This document shows positions 12,760 through 24,480 of a DNA stretch of 64,000 nucleotides, one piece after another. The stretch is taken from contig JBHGNT010000006.1 of NCBI GenBank assembly GCA_043228905.1, positions 10,354,001 to 10,418,000 of the forward strand, read 5' to 3'. The stretch is from Azolla caroliniana. Lineage: Eukaryota > Polypodiophyta. The notes below the pieces were generated by a model. The model made no database searches. It worked only from the letters and a program-made list of their open reading frames with translations, and had not been told where the DNA came from. Made by a program: the position numbers and the translations under genes. Each line of letters starts with the position of its first letter. The stretch's first letter is position 1.

Positions 12760-13079
12760 ATCTTATCTCAAGCTCTCTCTCTTTCAATCTATCTTAAATA
12801 CTTTCTCGCTTAAGATAGTGCAAACTTCAAGTCCTTCTGGTGTAGAACCCCGATGGTTCCGCCTCACGATCCGCGAGTAGTAACGGATCTTCACGACACC
12901 ACTCCCCATGTATACACTGCTATAAGATATACTAGAGTTAATAATTTTATGATTTGTTTCCATATGTTTAGTAGTTCTCAACCTCCTCTTGTTCATATAC
13001 CATAGGTTTATCATGTACCACTGCCCATAATACCGCTCCCCATGTATACACTACTATAAGATATACTAGAGTTAATAAT
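12760..13079. other. Flank with 134-bp tandem duplication and a LINE scrap
   Basis: CTCCCCATGTATACAC at 12902 recurs at 13036. The repeated unit (134 bp) runs on through AGAGTTAATAATTTTATGATTTG. The second copy is interrupted after AGTTAATAAT by Copia A and resumes at 37162. Within the first unit, 12972-13035 matches the LINE piece near 5857-5915. The stretch 12760-12900 (CTCTCTCTTTCAATC...) looks like the end of an unidentified LTR but has no partner in the window. Confidence 0.7.
13075..13079. repeat. Target site duplication of Copia A, left copy (ATAAT)
   Basis: ATAAT precedes the 5' LTR and recurs at 37162-37166 after the 3' LTR. The uninterrupted version, AGTTAATAATTTTATG, is still present at 12937-12952, which confirms the junction. 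Confidence 0.9.
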
Positions 13080-13532
13080 TGTTGAGAATCAAGCTCAACA
13101 TAGTGCAACGTGTAAACACACCTTTTGAGAATCTATGATTACTCAAAGATCAAGAGTCACGCCACTACTCTCTACACTTTAACTATGTGCCATAGAATCA
13201 TATTCTATGACACATAACTAATGAGTTACATATCCTCCATGACTATGAGTCTTCACATTCCCCAAGTGAGAGTGGTTGTGGTAGCTAGTTAATGAAGAGA
13301 GAGGGTGACTTATATAAAGCACCCTCCTCATACTTCATAAAAAGTCGGTTGTGACTCCTTGTAATGCTACATTTTTGTATTTTCTATTTTACTTGTGAAT
13401 ATACATCTTCTTCTTCTTGAGTATTTCCTTTCCCTAGCTTATCTATCTTGTGTTTCTCTTATCTTCTCTCTTTTCTCTCACACATAACACATATCTCTTC
13501 CGCTACACAAGAATCATATTCGATTCTTTACA
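13080..13532 (+). repeat. 5' LTR of Copia A
   Basis: 453 bp, starts TGTTGAGAATC and ends GATTCTTTACA. A TATA-like TTATATAAAGCACCC lies near 13311-13325. The start is found again at 24715 and the end at 37161. Confidence 0.9.
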
Positions 13533-13548
13533 TGGTATCAAAGCGGTT
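13533..13548 (+). promoter_or_regulatory. Primer binding site of Copia A (tRNA-iMet type)
   Basis: TGGTATCAAAGCGGTT directly follows the LTR; the first 8 bases and the AGC core match the complement of initiator tRNA-Met, with one mismatch against TGGTATCAGAGC. Confidence 0.85.
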
Positions 13549-13691
13549 TGGTAGCTCGATCTAGCCCATTCGCGTGTGTTGTGTTCTACGCCGACGTTCG
13601 AGAAGAACCAGTCCATCACTATCGTAGTGCGACTACATAGATTGTATTCGAGAGAGAAGGAAAAGAAAAGAAGGAAGAAATCTTCATCGAC

Positions 13692-14682
13692 AATGAATAC
13701 TCAAATGGGGAGCGCTCTCCTTAGCGAGAAGCTAGATCGAAACAACTTTGCATCTTGGGAGTACAAGATGCACCAATACCTTGTCGGCCAAGGCTATTAG
13801 GCTTACATCAAAGGAGCACAAGAAAACTGACCCGAGCTGAAAGACGCCGACTACGCAACATGGGAGCAAGCGGCAAGCCAAGTGATGTATTGCTTGGCGA
13901 CATGTGTTCACAACCACATGCTCAGTTACATTCGAAAAGTCGAGATGCCAAAGGAAGCGTGGGAGAATCTACGAAAGATTTTTGCCGCCAACACAACCAT
14001 GAGAAAGCTTCAACTCCACCAAGAACAACATCCAACAAAGGGATATGTCCATCACGAGCTACACCTTGAAGATCAAGGAGCGTTGCGACTCACTTGACTC
14101 GATAAGCGTCAATGTGGACGATGATGAGATGGTGCAAATATGCCTCGACAACCTTGCACCACGGTTCGGCGCGATGAGGACCATCGTATTAGCATGAGAG
14201 AATCCGTCCTCCATCTTCGATCTTCAATCCATGTTGTTGGTCGAAGAAAACCATGTTCGAACAAGGAGCAACGCCTCGGAAGGCCAAATGCTTTACTCAC
14301 ACTCGGACGGAGGAAGAGGACGCGACCATGCAAGAAGAGGCCGATTCGGCCAAGGACGAGGCGGAGGAGGCCTAACTTAAAAAAACAACTCGCAATTTCG
14401 GCATCAAGACGGAAAACATCGAGGAACCTTCGGAAAAAGGGGGAGCTTCCAGTTTGGTCAGAGCCGACAAAACTCAGTCGAATGCGGATATTGCAGAAAA
14501 ATCTGTCACCACGAAGAAGAAAGCCGTAAGAAGATGCACGAGTCGGCTTCCACAAGCCGACAACTCACCAATTATGCCACCAACTCCGACTATGAGGATC
14601 ATGGCTGAATGTTCATGATGAGACTTAGAGCAAATTCTATGTCGGTTTCTACTTCGAATAGTGCATCTAGTCTGGAAGGCGT
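13692..14682 (+). pseudogene. Copia A gag, broken
   Basis: Starts ATG at 13692 (MNTQMGSALLSEKLDRNN). UBN2-type Gag segments follow: SWEYKMHQYLVGQGY, then a stop, then WEQAASQVMYCLATCVHNHM and PKEAWENLRKIFAAN in the next frames. A zinc knuckle is traceable only as a decayed CGYC-like piece near 14480. Several stops and frameshifts are present. The 3' end is cut by Gypsy H; the protease continues at 21373. Confidence 0.85.
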
Positions 14683-15260
14683 TGTCGAGGTATTCCTCGC
14701 GGATGCGTGGAATGAGGCGGGACCTCGGGGGTCCTGTACTGAAGAGCAAGAGAGAAAGGAGAAGGGAAGGAACCCACGACGTGCGAGCGTAGATTCACAA
14801 GGACACGGCCCTTCGACACAAAGACGCGAGTGGGACAACGACACAGAGAGACACGAATGTATGTATGTATTAACAAAGACAACAACAAGAAGCACGAAGT
14901 CGGTTACAACTGAACATGCCGACGAACAGATGCCGATGCCTGTTCGTAAACGCACAGAAAGGAAAGAGTAGGATGGAGGTGCTGCCGGAAGCACTCGGGC
15001 ATTCCTCAGAGCAGCGCGAGCCTCCCGAAACCTTCGCCCACAAACCGACATCACTTCGTCCTCGGCTCTCTGCGATCCCTCTCCCCTCCTCGTCTCCCTC
15101 CTTTTATAGGCAAGGAAGGAGCCGTTTCCCACTAACTTCCTACCTACCAAATCTACCTACCTAGGATCTTCTATGTACAACATAAGGCGTACGTATATGA
15201 AGAGCCGGTTCCTATGCTCTGGTGCACCGATTCCGCTTGTGGACGGTTTTCTTCACGACA
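14683..15260 (-). repeat. 3' LTR of Gypsy H (578 bp)
   Basis: On the plus strand it starts TGTCGAGGTATTCC and ends CTTCACGACA. It is identical in length to the partner at 20795-21372. Confidence 0.92.
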
Positions 15261-15273
15261 TCCGCCCCCACCT
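15261..15273 (-). promoter_or_regulatory. Polypurine tract of Gypsy H
   Basis: On the minus strand AGGTGGGGGCGGA runs straight into the 3' LTR. G has a similar GGAGGGGGCGAG at the same place. Confidence 0.8.
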
Positions 15274-15333
15274 AACAGCGCATCCACCGGCATGCGCCAA
15301 ATTGAGCTGGGACGGAGAAAACCGGTCCAATCG

Positions 15334-18300
15334 TCATTCCCCGCCCGTCGGTTCTTCCTCGGTTTCGGATCGTTCGTGGTCCAGGTTAACCGGATCCGGC
15401 TCGTCGTCGTGACGCTTCTTGAACGCTTTGATCCGCTTCCCAGCTACCGGTATCGCCATTCTCGTGCCGTTGAGTTCCGCCAGATGGTACGTCCCGTTGT
15501 CGTTGGCGTTTTGTACTACGTAAGGCCCGAACCACCTTCTTGGGAACTTCCGTGTTGCTCGGTGTTGGTTGTCGAGGCTGCTGTCGTAGACTAGCACCCA
15601 GTCGCCTTCCTCGATCTTCTTCGGTCAGAGCCGGTGCATTCGGTCAAACTGGGCTTTGTTCCTCGTCCTTGCCACCCGAAGCTTTTCCATAGCCTGCTCT
15701 ACGTCCTCCGGTCTTCGCTCGAGCTGCCGTATGCGCGCCGCCAACAGTTCCTCCCTGCTCATCTCGTCCCTCCAATCCACGGTGGCCCATGAGGAGATCG
15801 TACGTTCCATCGGCATGATCGGCTTCTGCCCAAACATGAGCTCTGCCGGCATGAATCCGGTTACCGAACTGTGCGTAGTTCGGTCCGCCCACAACGCGTA
15901 AGGCAATAGCCGCGGCCAGTTCCCGACTTGTCCTCCGCATGCCTGAACTAACGCCTTGATGATCGGTCCGTGTCCGCGCTCCACCTTCCCATTCGCCCCC
16001 GGATTGTACGCAGTAGTAAGCGAGAGCTTGATTCCTAGCCGGTCAAACAGCTCCTCGGCCTCTTCGGCATCCAACTCCCCGCGATCAGCCACGATCTTCC
16101 CGACGCATCCGTACCGGCATATCACGTCCTCGAGCAGGAACCGACATACGGCTGCAGTCGTTTTGTTCTGAAGGGCCCGGCCTTCCACCTGGTTCGTCAG
16201 ATCTTCCCGAGCCAGGACCAGATACCGCATCTGTCCTACTCCCATCGGCATCGTCACCAGGTCTACCATCCATTTGAAGTGGATGGTCGGAGGGTACGTA
16301 GGGTGAAGCCCGTCCCGATGTCGGACTATGGAGTGCATCTGACAGCTCTCGCAAGTTGTCACGAACCGACGCACGTCCCCGTACAGTCCCGGCCACCAAT
16401 ACTTCCCTTTTATCTTCTCGAACGTGGCCCACGTTCCACGGTGTCCAGCCCAAGGGCTGTCGTGGTAGGCCGTCAGCAGCTCCTCCTGTTCTTCCTTCAT
16501 CGCCACCACCCGGAGCGGGACGCCGTTCCTCTTCTTCGGGTGCTTCCATAAGTATCCGTCTCGGAGAAAGAATCGGTAAGCTTTCTTCCGGATCCGGTTG
16601 GCCTCGTCCTTCGTCCATGACGCATCCGGCGTCATTGTCCTCAAAAATCCACCGATCTGGAGCCACTCGCCATCGTACCTGCTCTCGTCGAAGTCGTTAA
16701 GTGCCGGAGTGCTCATCCCATCGGTCGTCACGTACGCCGCCTCGAAGAAGTCCACGCCGACTTCTTCGTCCTCCGAAACCATGCCGCCCTCGTCATCAAA
16801 CCTCGCCCTCGAAAGCATGTCGGCCATGGCGTTGTCCTTTCCGGAAATGTGCCGTATTTCCGGATCTAGGGACTTGATGTACGCTATCCACCGGAGCATC
16901 GCTAGGTCCGGTGTCGCGCATCCGGAAACCATGCCGAGAATCGGCAGGAAATCCGTCTCGATAATCACTTCTGTTCCGATCAAGTAGTCTTTGTCGGCCT
17001 TTACTGCCGAAACGATACCCCAGAGTTCGCGTTTAACCTGGGCGTACCCTCGCTGTCGCTCACTGAGGACCTTTGCGCCGAATCGGATCGGGAACCGAAT
17101 GCCGTCCTTGTCTTCTTGGTTGACGACCCATCCTATCCCGATCGGGCTCGTATCCACCGTTATGTGGTAGAACGCGCATGCCCCCAGGAACCTCCGAACT
17201 TCCGTAACCGAGCTACAGTCGGTCTTCATCGCGGAGATGGCTTCTACCTTTGCCGGAGACGGCTTCCGGCCATATGGTCCACATAGGTGTCCGACCACTA
17301 GGATTTCTGATTACCCGAAGGCCGATTTCTCCCCGGAGAAGGTGAGCCTCGCATCCTCTAGCCTTTGTAGCACCTTCTCGCAGTCGTCGATGTGTGTTGC
17401 CACGAATCGCCGGCATCCGTCCGGCCCGAATGTCTCATCCTTCTCTTCCACCGGGCACCCTTTGATAGGGATGTCGTCTAGAAACGGCATGGTGATGTCC
17501 GGGATGCAATCCCTCAGTACCTTGTTCATTGCATTCACCATGTGGGCCACCGAGTTGGTCCCTCCTTGCGACAGGGTACACATTCGCACTAGGCCGAGGG
17601 GAGTTCGCATCGTCGTAATGTCTCTGCTCTCCACGGCTAGCTGGAACGGGTCGTACCCCGAGTATAGATCACCGACCGAGTAAATCGACCTTCCGGCGAA
17701 GGCCTCCGCGAACTCGTCTATGGTCGGTCCGATTCCTGTGTTCCGAATGGTCACTCTGTTGACCGGCTGCAGGTCCTGAATGAAGCGCAATGTTCCGTTT
17801 TTCTTTGGTACGGTAAACCATCGGTTCGAGTATGGCGCGCTCGACGGTTCGAGAATACCCATATTGACTTTCTGCCTCAGTAGCTCCATCAACTCCGGGA
17901 TGTGAGCTCTTGGTACCGGAATCGGCTTGAAATTCCACGGCACATGCGGTACCGTGAATATCACCATCGGCTCCACGATTGTCGGGTCTACGCACCCGAT
18001 CTCTTCCGGCGAGAATGCAAAGGCTTTCCCGTGACTTCCGAGCATTCTCCGAAACCGGTCTTCCTCTGCCGGCAGTAGGAACCCGCCCCCACCGATCTTG
18101 AGCTCCCAGAGTGTCCCGTCGGTGAAGGTGTGTCCTATGCAGGCCGGATCTCGTAAACTGGGGTCCGACGCAACCCCTCTGATTCGGGACTTGCTGCCCT
18201 CCGGTAAGGGTGCCGCGACTGGCCTTACCTTCTGGTCCACAGTCTTGTACTTCGTGCTAACTCGGGCCGTCCGATCTGACCGGAGCCCCTGGTTGAAGTT

Positions 18301-18640
18301 CACGATGACTTCGTACATTTCTTCGGAACATACCGGTATCGTCCGATCTTCGTTAAGGTCTTCTCCGGCTACCTTCCTCAGCATCCCCAAGGTGTCGTCG
18401 AAGGAGACCGCCTCCACGGCCCCGTTGATTTCCTCATCTGGGCCGAGAACTCCGCACGCTCGAAGTCGCTCCTCCGCCCTTGCCCTTTCTCGGCCAACGA
18501 TGCCGACTATCATACACCCTCCGTTGTTGGAGAAGCAGAATTTTCTACCTATCGTACAAGGTTTCTTCGGTTCCGGTTCTATCGTACAGCTGTGGGGTCT
18601 TTCCCGAGTGTCCGGACTGTCTCGGCCCCACGCCTTGGCA
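15334..18640 (-). pseudogene. Gypsy H pol: RT, RNase H, integrase
   Basis: RT (18513-17311 and upstream without Met): WFTVPKKNGTLRFIQDLQPVN, the first catalytic Asp in YSVGDLYSGYDPFQL, and the FLDD box in MPFLDDIPIKG in place of the common YLDD. A TAA interrupts the frame after EKSAFG (about 17310); the same frame continues into RNase H (DTSPIGIGWVVNQED, ERQRGYAQVKRELWG, HISGKDNAMADMLSRA) and integrase: HHCC zinc finger (HDSPWAGH...CESCQM), catalytic Asp in KWMVDLVTMP, Asp in IVADRGE, Glu in GKVERGHG. A TGA near 15625 separates the C-terminal GPY/F module (RRWFGPYVV, 15597-15334). Thus two nonsense changes, but all catalytic residues remain. The wording of these boxes differs from the plant Tat, Athila and chromovirus clades I know. 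Confidence 0.85.
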
Positions 18641-18647
18641 GCCCTCT

Positions 18648-20751
18648 CTAAAAATCCTCTCGGTTCTCGCCACCGAGGGATTCACGGTTTCGCTCATGGT
18701 TCGGCCGCACCATCAGAAATTGGACCGAATGGCGCTCGTCCTGGCTCTTGACCCTCGTGTAGGCCGAACCGTTGTCCAGCACTTTGGTCTCCATTCGTGC
18801 TGCTGTGATGTATGGTTCCCCTAATATGACCGGATGCGAGGACGTCTCTTGCACGAAGAAGTGCTGGTCAATCTCGACGTCGCCAATCTTGACTCGCACG
18901 TTCGGGTAGGCCCCGTGCAGTTCCTCGGTGGCGCGCGTCGCCGCCCGTATCTTCCACCCGTGCTTGGTGTTGATCGGCCACTTTCCCTTTTTATAGAAGT
19001 CCATGGACATCAGGTTTATTTCCGAACCGTGGTCCACCAATGCCACCACCGGTTCCTGAATATCTCCGATCCTTACCGGGGTCTCCGTGGTCGCTCGGGC
19101 CCAGTGCGGCCTTGAATAGTGGCTCTCCGCCCACTCATCTTCCAGCGCCATGTCGTCGATGTGCGTCGTCCGCACCTCCACCGGTCTTTCCGGTTCCGTC
19201 TCCGTCGACAGCCTCTTCCGTTTCACCAGGTCCACAATGGAGTCGTGGAACTCCTTCTTGGCGATCCCTAGCACCTCTCGCAATGACAACTCCACTTTGC
19301 TGTCGAGGATCCGTTCTTCTAGGACCTTTCGTAGGTCCGTAGTCCTTTCTATTTCCATCTCCAGTCGGTATCCGCCTTTCCTGGGGTTATCTTGCGAGCT
19401 GGACCCACCGGCATCGTTCCGTCGTTGCCCGAATCGGGTCTCGTACCGTTGCGAGGGCCCGGCCGCTCCGGCTTTCCCCACTCGTTTGTCTTCTACCAGA
19501 GCCTCGTAGTTCCGGCAGGCGGCTTCTACAAAGCCCGTCTTCTCCTCGACCGGATCGCTCCACCCGGTTATTTCCCGGACCTGTCTCTCAGCGCGGTCCG
19601 TTTCATCTTTCCTTAGCCGTGCGCCGGCAAGACCTTCCAGCATTGCCGACCAGAATCCGTCTTTGCCCTCCTTTCGGGCCTCACTGCCCCCGACTCGAAT
19701 GCCGGCCGACGCCGAGTAGTGGATGGCCTCCACGTGTCGGGCCGCTGCCTCTTCCATCAGTCTCTTCATTCCTCCTCGCCCGTCGTTTCGGTTTAGGGCC
19801 CTTCTGGTGTCGCCGGCGTGCACCCGGCCTTCCCACAGGTACACCACCTGGTTCCTCAACGCTTCTGCGAAATCGCCGTAGTCCTTCCGGATGTGGCCGA
19901 CCTCGTCGCACCACATGCACCTGTTCCCTGCTATTGGCCGTCGGTCACGAGCCGGTTCGCTGCCTTCCCTTCGAGTCTGGGCAATCTGGAGATCCTTTAT
20001 CGCCCGCGTCAACTCCTCCAGCGCTACTCCTCCGGACGAGCCACTGACCATGCCGGTCGAAGCCGGACCGGTTTCGAGCCATTCCCGGGTTTCTTCCCTT
20101 CGCCCTTGCGGTGCCGGTTCAAGCCTCCTTGCTGTGACAGAGCCCGCACCAGTCGCCCCGTTGTCAGCCCATTCTCGCCGTTTGTCGAAACGGCCATAGA
20201 CTCTCTTAACCGCAGCCCAGTCGGTCATCAGCCTGTCTTTGGTTTCCAGCAAGGAGCCGACTTGATCCCGATCCCAGTAGGACTCGGCTCGTATCCAGAA
20301 CGGTTCGGTCAAGCGCCGAAAGGCGCGCAAAGCGTTCTTCGAACTCCTGGAGGAGTGCCGACGCGTTTCTTCCCTTGCCGGGGGACTCCACCCACTCCAT
20401 GAAGTTCCGTTTCGAAAGCCGGAGCGTGTCGTCCAGCCCGTATTTTTCTAGGAGTTGACCTTCGAACTCCTCCCAGGTACGGCTCTCCGCCCGCACCTCG
20501 AGCACCTCCGCATGGATGCTTGGCATCGCCACTCGAGGGAACCCGGCAAGACGCCTCTCTTCCAGAATGTCCCGCATCAGCATTTCTGCCCCGTAGGACG
20601 CCAAATACTTTGTGGCGTCCTTTCCGCTGAACCGGCCGATCGTACCGACGACCGCCTCAATGGCTCTATTGAGGGCGCCGGTGCCCTCGTGTGCGCTCAA
20701 TATCCGATCCACTGCCGAAGCCATGGCCTCCGCAAGATCCGACCCCTTCAT
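18648..20751 (-). pseudogene. Gypsy H gag-protease
   Basis: Starts ATG at 20751 (MKGSDLAEAMASAVDR). The Gag core has GRFSGKDATKYLASYGAEM and FMEWVESPGKGRNASALLQE, directly alignable with G and F. A frameshift with a small deletion lies near 20310, after ARLSALDR; the next frame (from 20330) continues WAAVKRVYGRFDKRREW, an atypical zinc knuckle CMWCDEVGHIRKDYGD (last Cys replaced by Tyr), then a retropepsin-like protease with VALVDHGSEINLMS (Asp-His-Gly where Asp-Ser/Thr-Gly is usual) and HPVILGEPYITAARMETKV. The frame ends at 18648, one frame away from RT; this could be a real gag-pol shift or decay. Confidence 0.85.
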
Positions 20752-20773
20752 CTTCTGCTCTTCTGCCGACTCC

Positions 20774-20791
20774 TTCACGTCGGGTTCACCA
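20774..20791 (-). promoter_or_regulatory. Primer binding site of Gypsy H (tRNA-Trp)
   Basis: On the minus strand TGGTGAACCCGACGTGAA follows the 5' LTR after a 3-nt spacer. Its complement is the 3' end of plant nuclear tRNA-Trp plus CCA as I remember it (TTCACGTCGGGTTCA-CCA), 18 of 18. The same 18 nt is in F (50480-50497) and G (62528-62545). Confidence 0.85.
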
Positions 20792-20794
20792 AGA

Positions 20795-21372
20795 TGTCGA
20801 GGTATTCCTCGCGGATGCGTGGAATGAGGCGGGACCTCGGGGGTCCTGTACCGAAGAGCAAGAGAGAAAGGAGAAGGGAAGGAACCCACGACGTGCGAGC
20901 GTAGATTCACAGGGACATGGCCCTTCGACACAATGACGCGAGTGGGACAGCGACACAGAGAGACACGAATGTATGTATGTATTAACAAAGACAACAACAA
21001 GAAGCACGAAGTCAGTTACAACCGAACAGGCCGACGAACAGATGCCGATGCCTGTTCGTAAACGCACAGAAAGGAAAGAGTAGGATGGAGGTGCTGCCGG
21101 AAGCACTCGGGCATTCCTCAGAGCAGCGCGAGCCTCCCGAAACCTTCGCCCACAAACCGACAGCACTTCGTCCTCGGCTCTCCGCGATCCTTCTCCCCTC
21201 CTCGTCTCCCTCCTTTTATAGGCAAGGAAGGAGCCGTTTCCCACTAACTTCCTACCTACCGAATCTACCTACCTAGGATCTTCTATGTACAACATAAGGC
21301 GTAGGTATATGAAGAGCCAGTTCCTATGCTCTGGTGCACCGATTCCGCTTGTGGACGGTTTTCTTCACGACA
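20795..21372 (-). repeat. 5' LTR of Gypsy H (578 bp)
   Basis: Plus-strand start TGTCGAGGTATTCC, end CTTCACGACA. A TATA-like CCTTTTATAGGC near 21211-21222 (reads GCCTATAAAAGG on minus) is a plausible promoter for the minus-strand transcript. Confidence 0.92.
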
Positions 21373-24300
21373 ACGTATGGTTTGTCGACTTCGGTGCCTC
21401 GAACCATATGATGTCTCATAAACAATGGTTCCGAGAACTTCGAGAGTCGGACCGACCCAGCTATATCGAAACCGGAGACGACACTACGCATCCGATTCGA
21501 CACATCGGCAATGTCCCATTTGGCAAAGAAGGTAACCAATGTGTTGCATGTACCAACCATTACAAAGAATTTGGTCTCCATCGACCAAATTGTTGAGCAA
21601 GGGATGCAAGTTCGATTTAATCAAGGCAGTTGCTTCATCGAAAAAGAGGGCCGACTCATCGCTCACGGATGAAGAGAGGGCCGATTGTTCATTCTCAACT
21701 TGCACAAGATGAAATCGACCATATTCGCAAAGGGCACGAAAGCTTATTCTGACATAGAGTTATGGCACAAGCGGATTGGCCATATCAACCTCCAAAAGCT
21801 CAAGGCAATGCAATCGAAAGGAGTCGTTATCGGGCTCCCAACATTCAAGGAGAAAGAGATTGAAGGCGTGTGTGCCACTTGCCAATTCAGCAAGCAACAT
21901 CAGCACCCACTTCCGAATGAGCGGAACGTGAGCAAAGACGTACTTCCGAATGTATGGGGTCCGGCTGAGAGGGCTACACTCGGCGGATACCGATACTTCG
22001 TGGTCTTCATCGATGACTTCTCTTGGCACACATGTATCTACCTCATGCGGCAAAAGAGTGAAGTGTTTGGACACTTCCAAAGATTTAACAATGAAGTCGA
22101 GAAAGCCACGGGCCGACATGTATGATGTCTTTTGTTGGATGGAGGCAAGGAGTACTTCTCTGACGAATTTTCGGTTATTCTACGGAAAGTAGGAATTCGG
22201 CAAGAGTTTTCTTGTCGACATATGCCACAACAAAACGGAGTCGCCAAACGAAAGAATCGGCACATCCTCGTAGCAAGGGCCAAGATGAACGAAAAGCACT
22301 TGCCGAAGTAGTACTGGGCAAAAGCAGCTAACACGACCATATACCTCATGAATCAGTGTACGGCATCGGGTGTGCACGAACTTACTCCGCACGAGAAGTT
22401 TTTCAGAAAAAAGTCGGACCTATCACATGTTCGGATATTTGGCTCCATTGCGTACATCCACATCCTCGACGAGAAGCGACAAAAGCTCGACTTGAAGTCG
22501 GAGAAATGTATCCTCGAAGGATACTCACTGGAGCAAAAGGGGTACAATTTCTATAACCGCTCAACTCGAAAAGCTTGAGTAAGTTGAGATATCGTTTTTG
22601 ACGAGTCCGCATCCTGGTATGCACCAGAGGCAACTTTGACTTCGATTTCGCTTGACCTGGAATCCGCCGAAATAGAGATAGAAGCTGAAGATCGGCTCAC
22701 GTGCATGTTCGAAGAAAGCCCGATTACGACAAGGCTTAGTGGGCCACAAGAGCCTCCGAGCGATCAAAGAACATCTCGGCTGAGTCCAAAGCTGGACAAA
22801 GCACATCTCGGCCGAGTATGAAGACGATCAGTTCAACGACAACGAATCAACTCACTCCCTCGATAGTGAGTTCGAAGGCTTTGACATCCGGACAAATGGA
22901 TCGAAGAAAGCCTTAGTATCCGCAAACGAGAAGCTCCGCCGATCCATCCATGAAAAGAACCTTGGAAGCCGATTCGGCTACAATGATTACATGGTGTACC
23001 ATTACGACTATATGATGAAGGTGGTGACAGTACGGGAGCTGGAAACGTTTTCCGAAGTTGTGAAGGACCCTAGATGGATTGAAGCAATGAATGAGGAGAT
23101 GAAAACACTCTCCAAAAACAAGACATGGGATCTTGTCCCCCATTTACCGCACAAGAAGGCAATTGGATGTAGATGGATCTACAAGGTGAAGTATAATGCC
23201 GACGGCTCCGTAAACCGCTACAAAGCTCGACTCGTAGCAAAAGGATATACACAGACGCATGGAGTTGACTACGAAGAGACATTTTCCCCAAGTGGCAAAG
23301 ATGACGATTGTGCGGACCATGATCGTGCTCGCAACGACGAAAGGGTGGCACCTCCACCAAATGGATGTCAAGAACGCCTTTGTTCAAGGAGAATTAGAAG
23401 AGGAGGCGTACATGATACAACCACCCGGCTTCGAATCCAACATTCATCCGAAAGGCGTATGCCAACTCAAGAAGCTTCTCTACAGCCTCAAGCAAGCACC
23501 GCGTGCTTGGCATTCGAAGATTACACAAGATCTTCATCAAATCGGCTTTCGAATGTTGAAATCCGACAACTCCCTCTACGTACGAAACAACCCTAGAAGC
23601 TCAATTGCTATCATCCTATATGTGGATGATCTGGTCATTGGAGGAGAAAATTTAGTCGACATCAACAAGGTGAAATCCCTCCTCTCCAACAGATTCGAAA
23701 TGATGAACATGCAGGAACTTCATTACTTCCTAGGCATTGAAGTAATTCGGATTCCGACCGGCATTATGATCTGTCAACGACACTACAATCTCAACTTATT
23801 ATAAAAATTAGGGATGACAGAGTGCAAATTTGTGGCAACCCCTCTCGATCGAAACCTCAAACTAGATGCCGACTCTAGCACAGATGAGTGTGAGCCGACT
23901 CAATATTGACAGCTGATTGGGAGCCTCATCTAAGTTACGATCACTCGACTCCACCTCAACTATCCGGTCGGCCTCCTTAGCCAATTCATGCAAACTCCTT
24001 GAGATATCCATTTCAATTGCGCTAAGCGAGTATTACGATACGTGAGCAGCACAATGGATTACGACATCCTCTACGCATCGATCACACGAATTTCACTCAA
24101 AGGGTACACAAATGTCGACTGGGCCAGCTACCGAACTGATCGACGATTGGCCTCCGGATTTGTCTTCTCGCTCAGTAGTAGAGCAATATCTTGGAGTAGT
24201 AAGAAGCAGCCTACCATCGCACTTTCGAGTACAGAGGTCGAATACAAGGGCGCAACCATAACTGCATTTGAAGCCGTATGGCTCAAGAGGATTTCGAAGG

Positions 24301-24480
24301 ATCTGGGCATTCCCATTAAGGATCCGACTCCCATTTACTGCGACAACATGAGAAGTATATATCTGGCTCGAAACCTGGTGTTCCACGCACACACAAAGCA
24401 TATCGAAGTGCACTACCACTTCATTCGAGAGTGTGTTCAGGTTGGAGATGTCGATCTTCTACACATCAACACAAATCTTT
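21373..24480 (+). pseudogene. Copia A protease, integrase, RT, RNase H, broken
   Basis: Protease WFVDFGASNHMMSH (Asp-Phe-Gly for Asp-Ser-Gly, about 21380), pre-integrase LWHKRIGHINLQ (about 21762), integrase with IDDFSWHT and LLDGGKEYFS, then GVAKRKNR where the family has GVAERKN: the third catalytic residue Glu is now Lys (about 22240). RT: YNADGSVNRYKARLVAKGY (about 23191), a frameshift after [22 protein letters not shown] (about 23357), IILYVDDLVIGG (about 23611). RNase H: GYTNVDWASYRTD and IALSSTEVEYKGA (24090-24255), ending about 24480. More than ten stops or shifts. Strongly related to E. Confidence 0.85.

Larger units (their letters stand above)
14683..21372 (-). mobile_element. Gypsy LTR retrotransposon H, divergent lineage with tRNA-Trp primer site
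   Basis: Minus-strand element: 5' LTR 20795-21372, primer site 20774-20791, gag/protease 20751-18648, RT 18640-17311, RNase H and integrase 17298-15334, polypurine tract 15261-15273, 3' LTR 14683-15260. The order protease, RT, RNase H, integrase defines Gypsy/Ty3. The GPY/F module (RRWFGPYVV) is present; I see no chromodomain. It sits in Copia A between gag and protease, flanked by GCGT (left) and ACGT (right), a 4-bp duplication with one mismatch. LTRs are each 578 bp with about 15 differences by eye. The Gag is homologous to that of F and G, so H or its relatives may supply their enzymes. The coding region is GC-rich compared with the host DNA. Confidence 0.9.

Noticed and set aside
14599-15150. 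Minus-strand frame of 183 codons with hydrophobic stretch
   Set aside because: Lies within the LTR of H and recurs in the other LTR; LTR composition, not a gene.
15656-20402. Many long plus-strand open frames over Gypsy H
   Set aside because: They are antisense shadows of the minus-strand gag-pol; GC-rich codons keep the other frames open.
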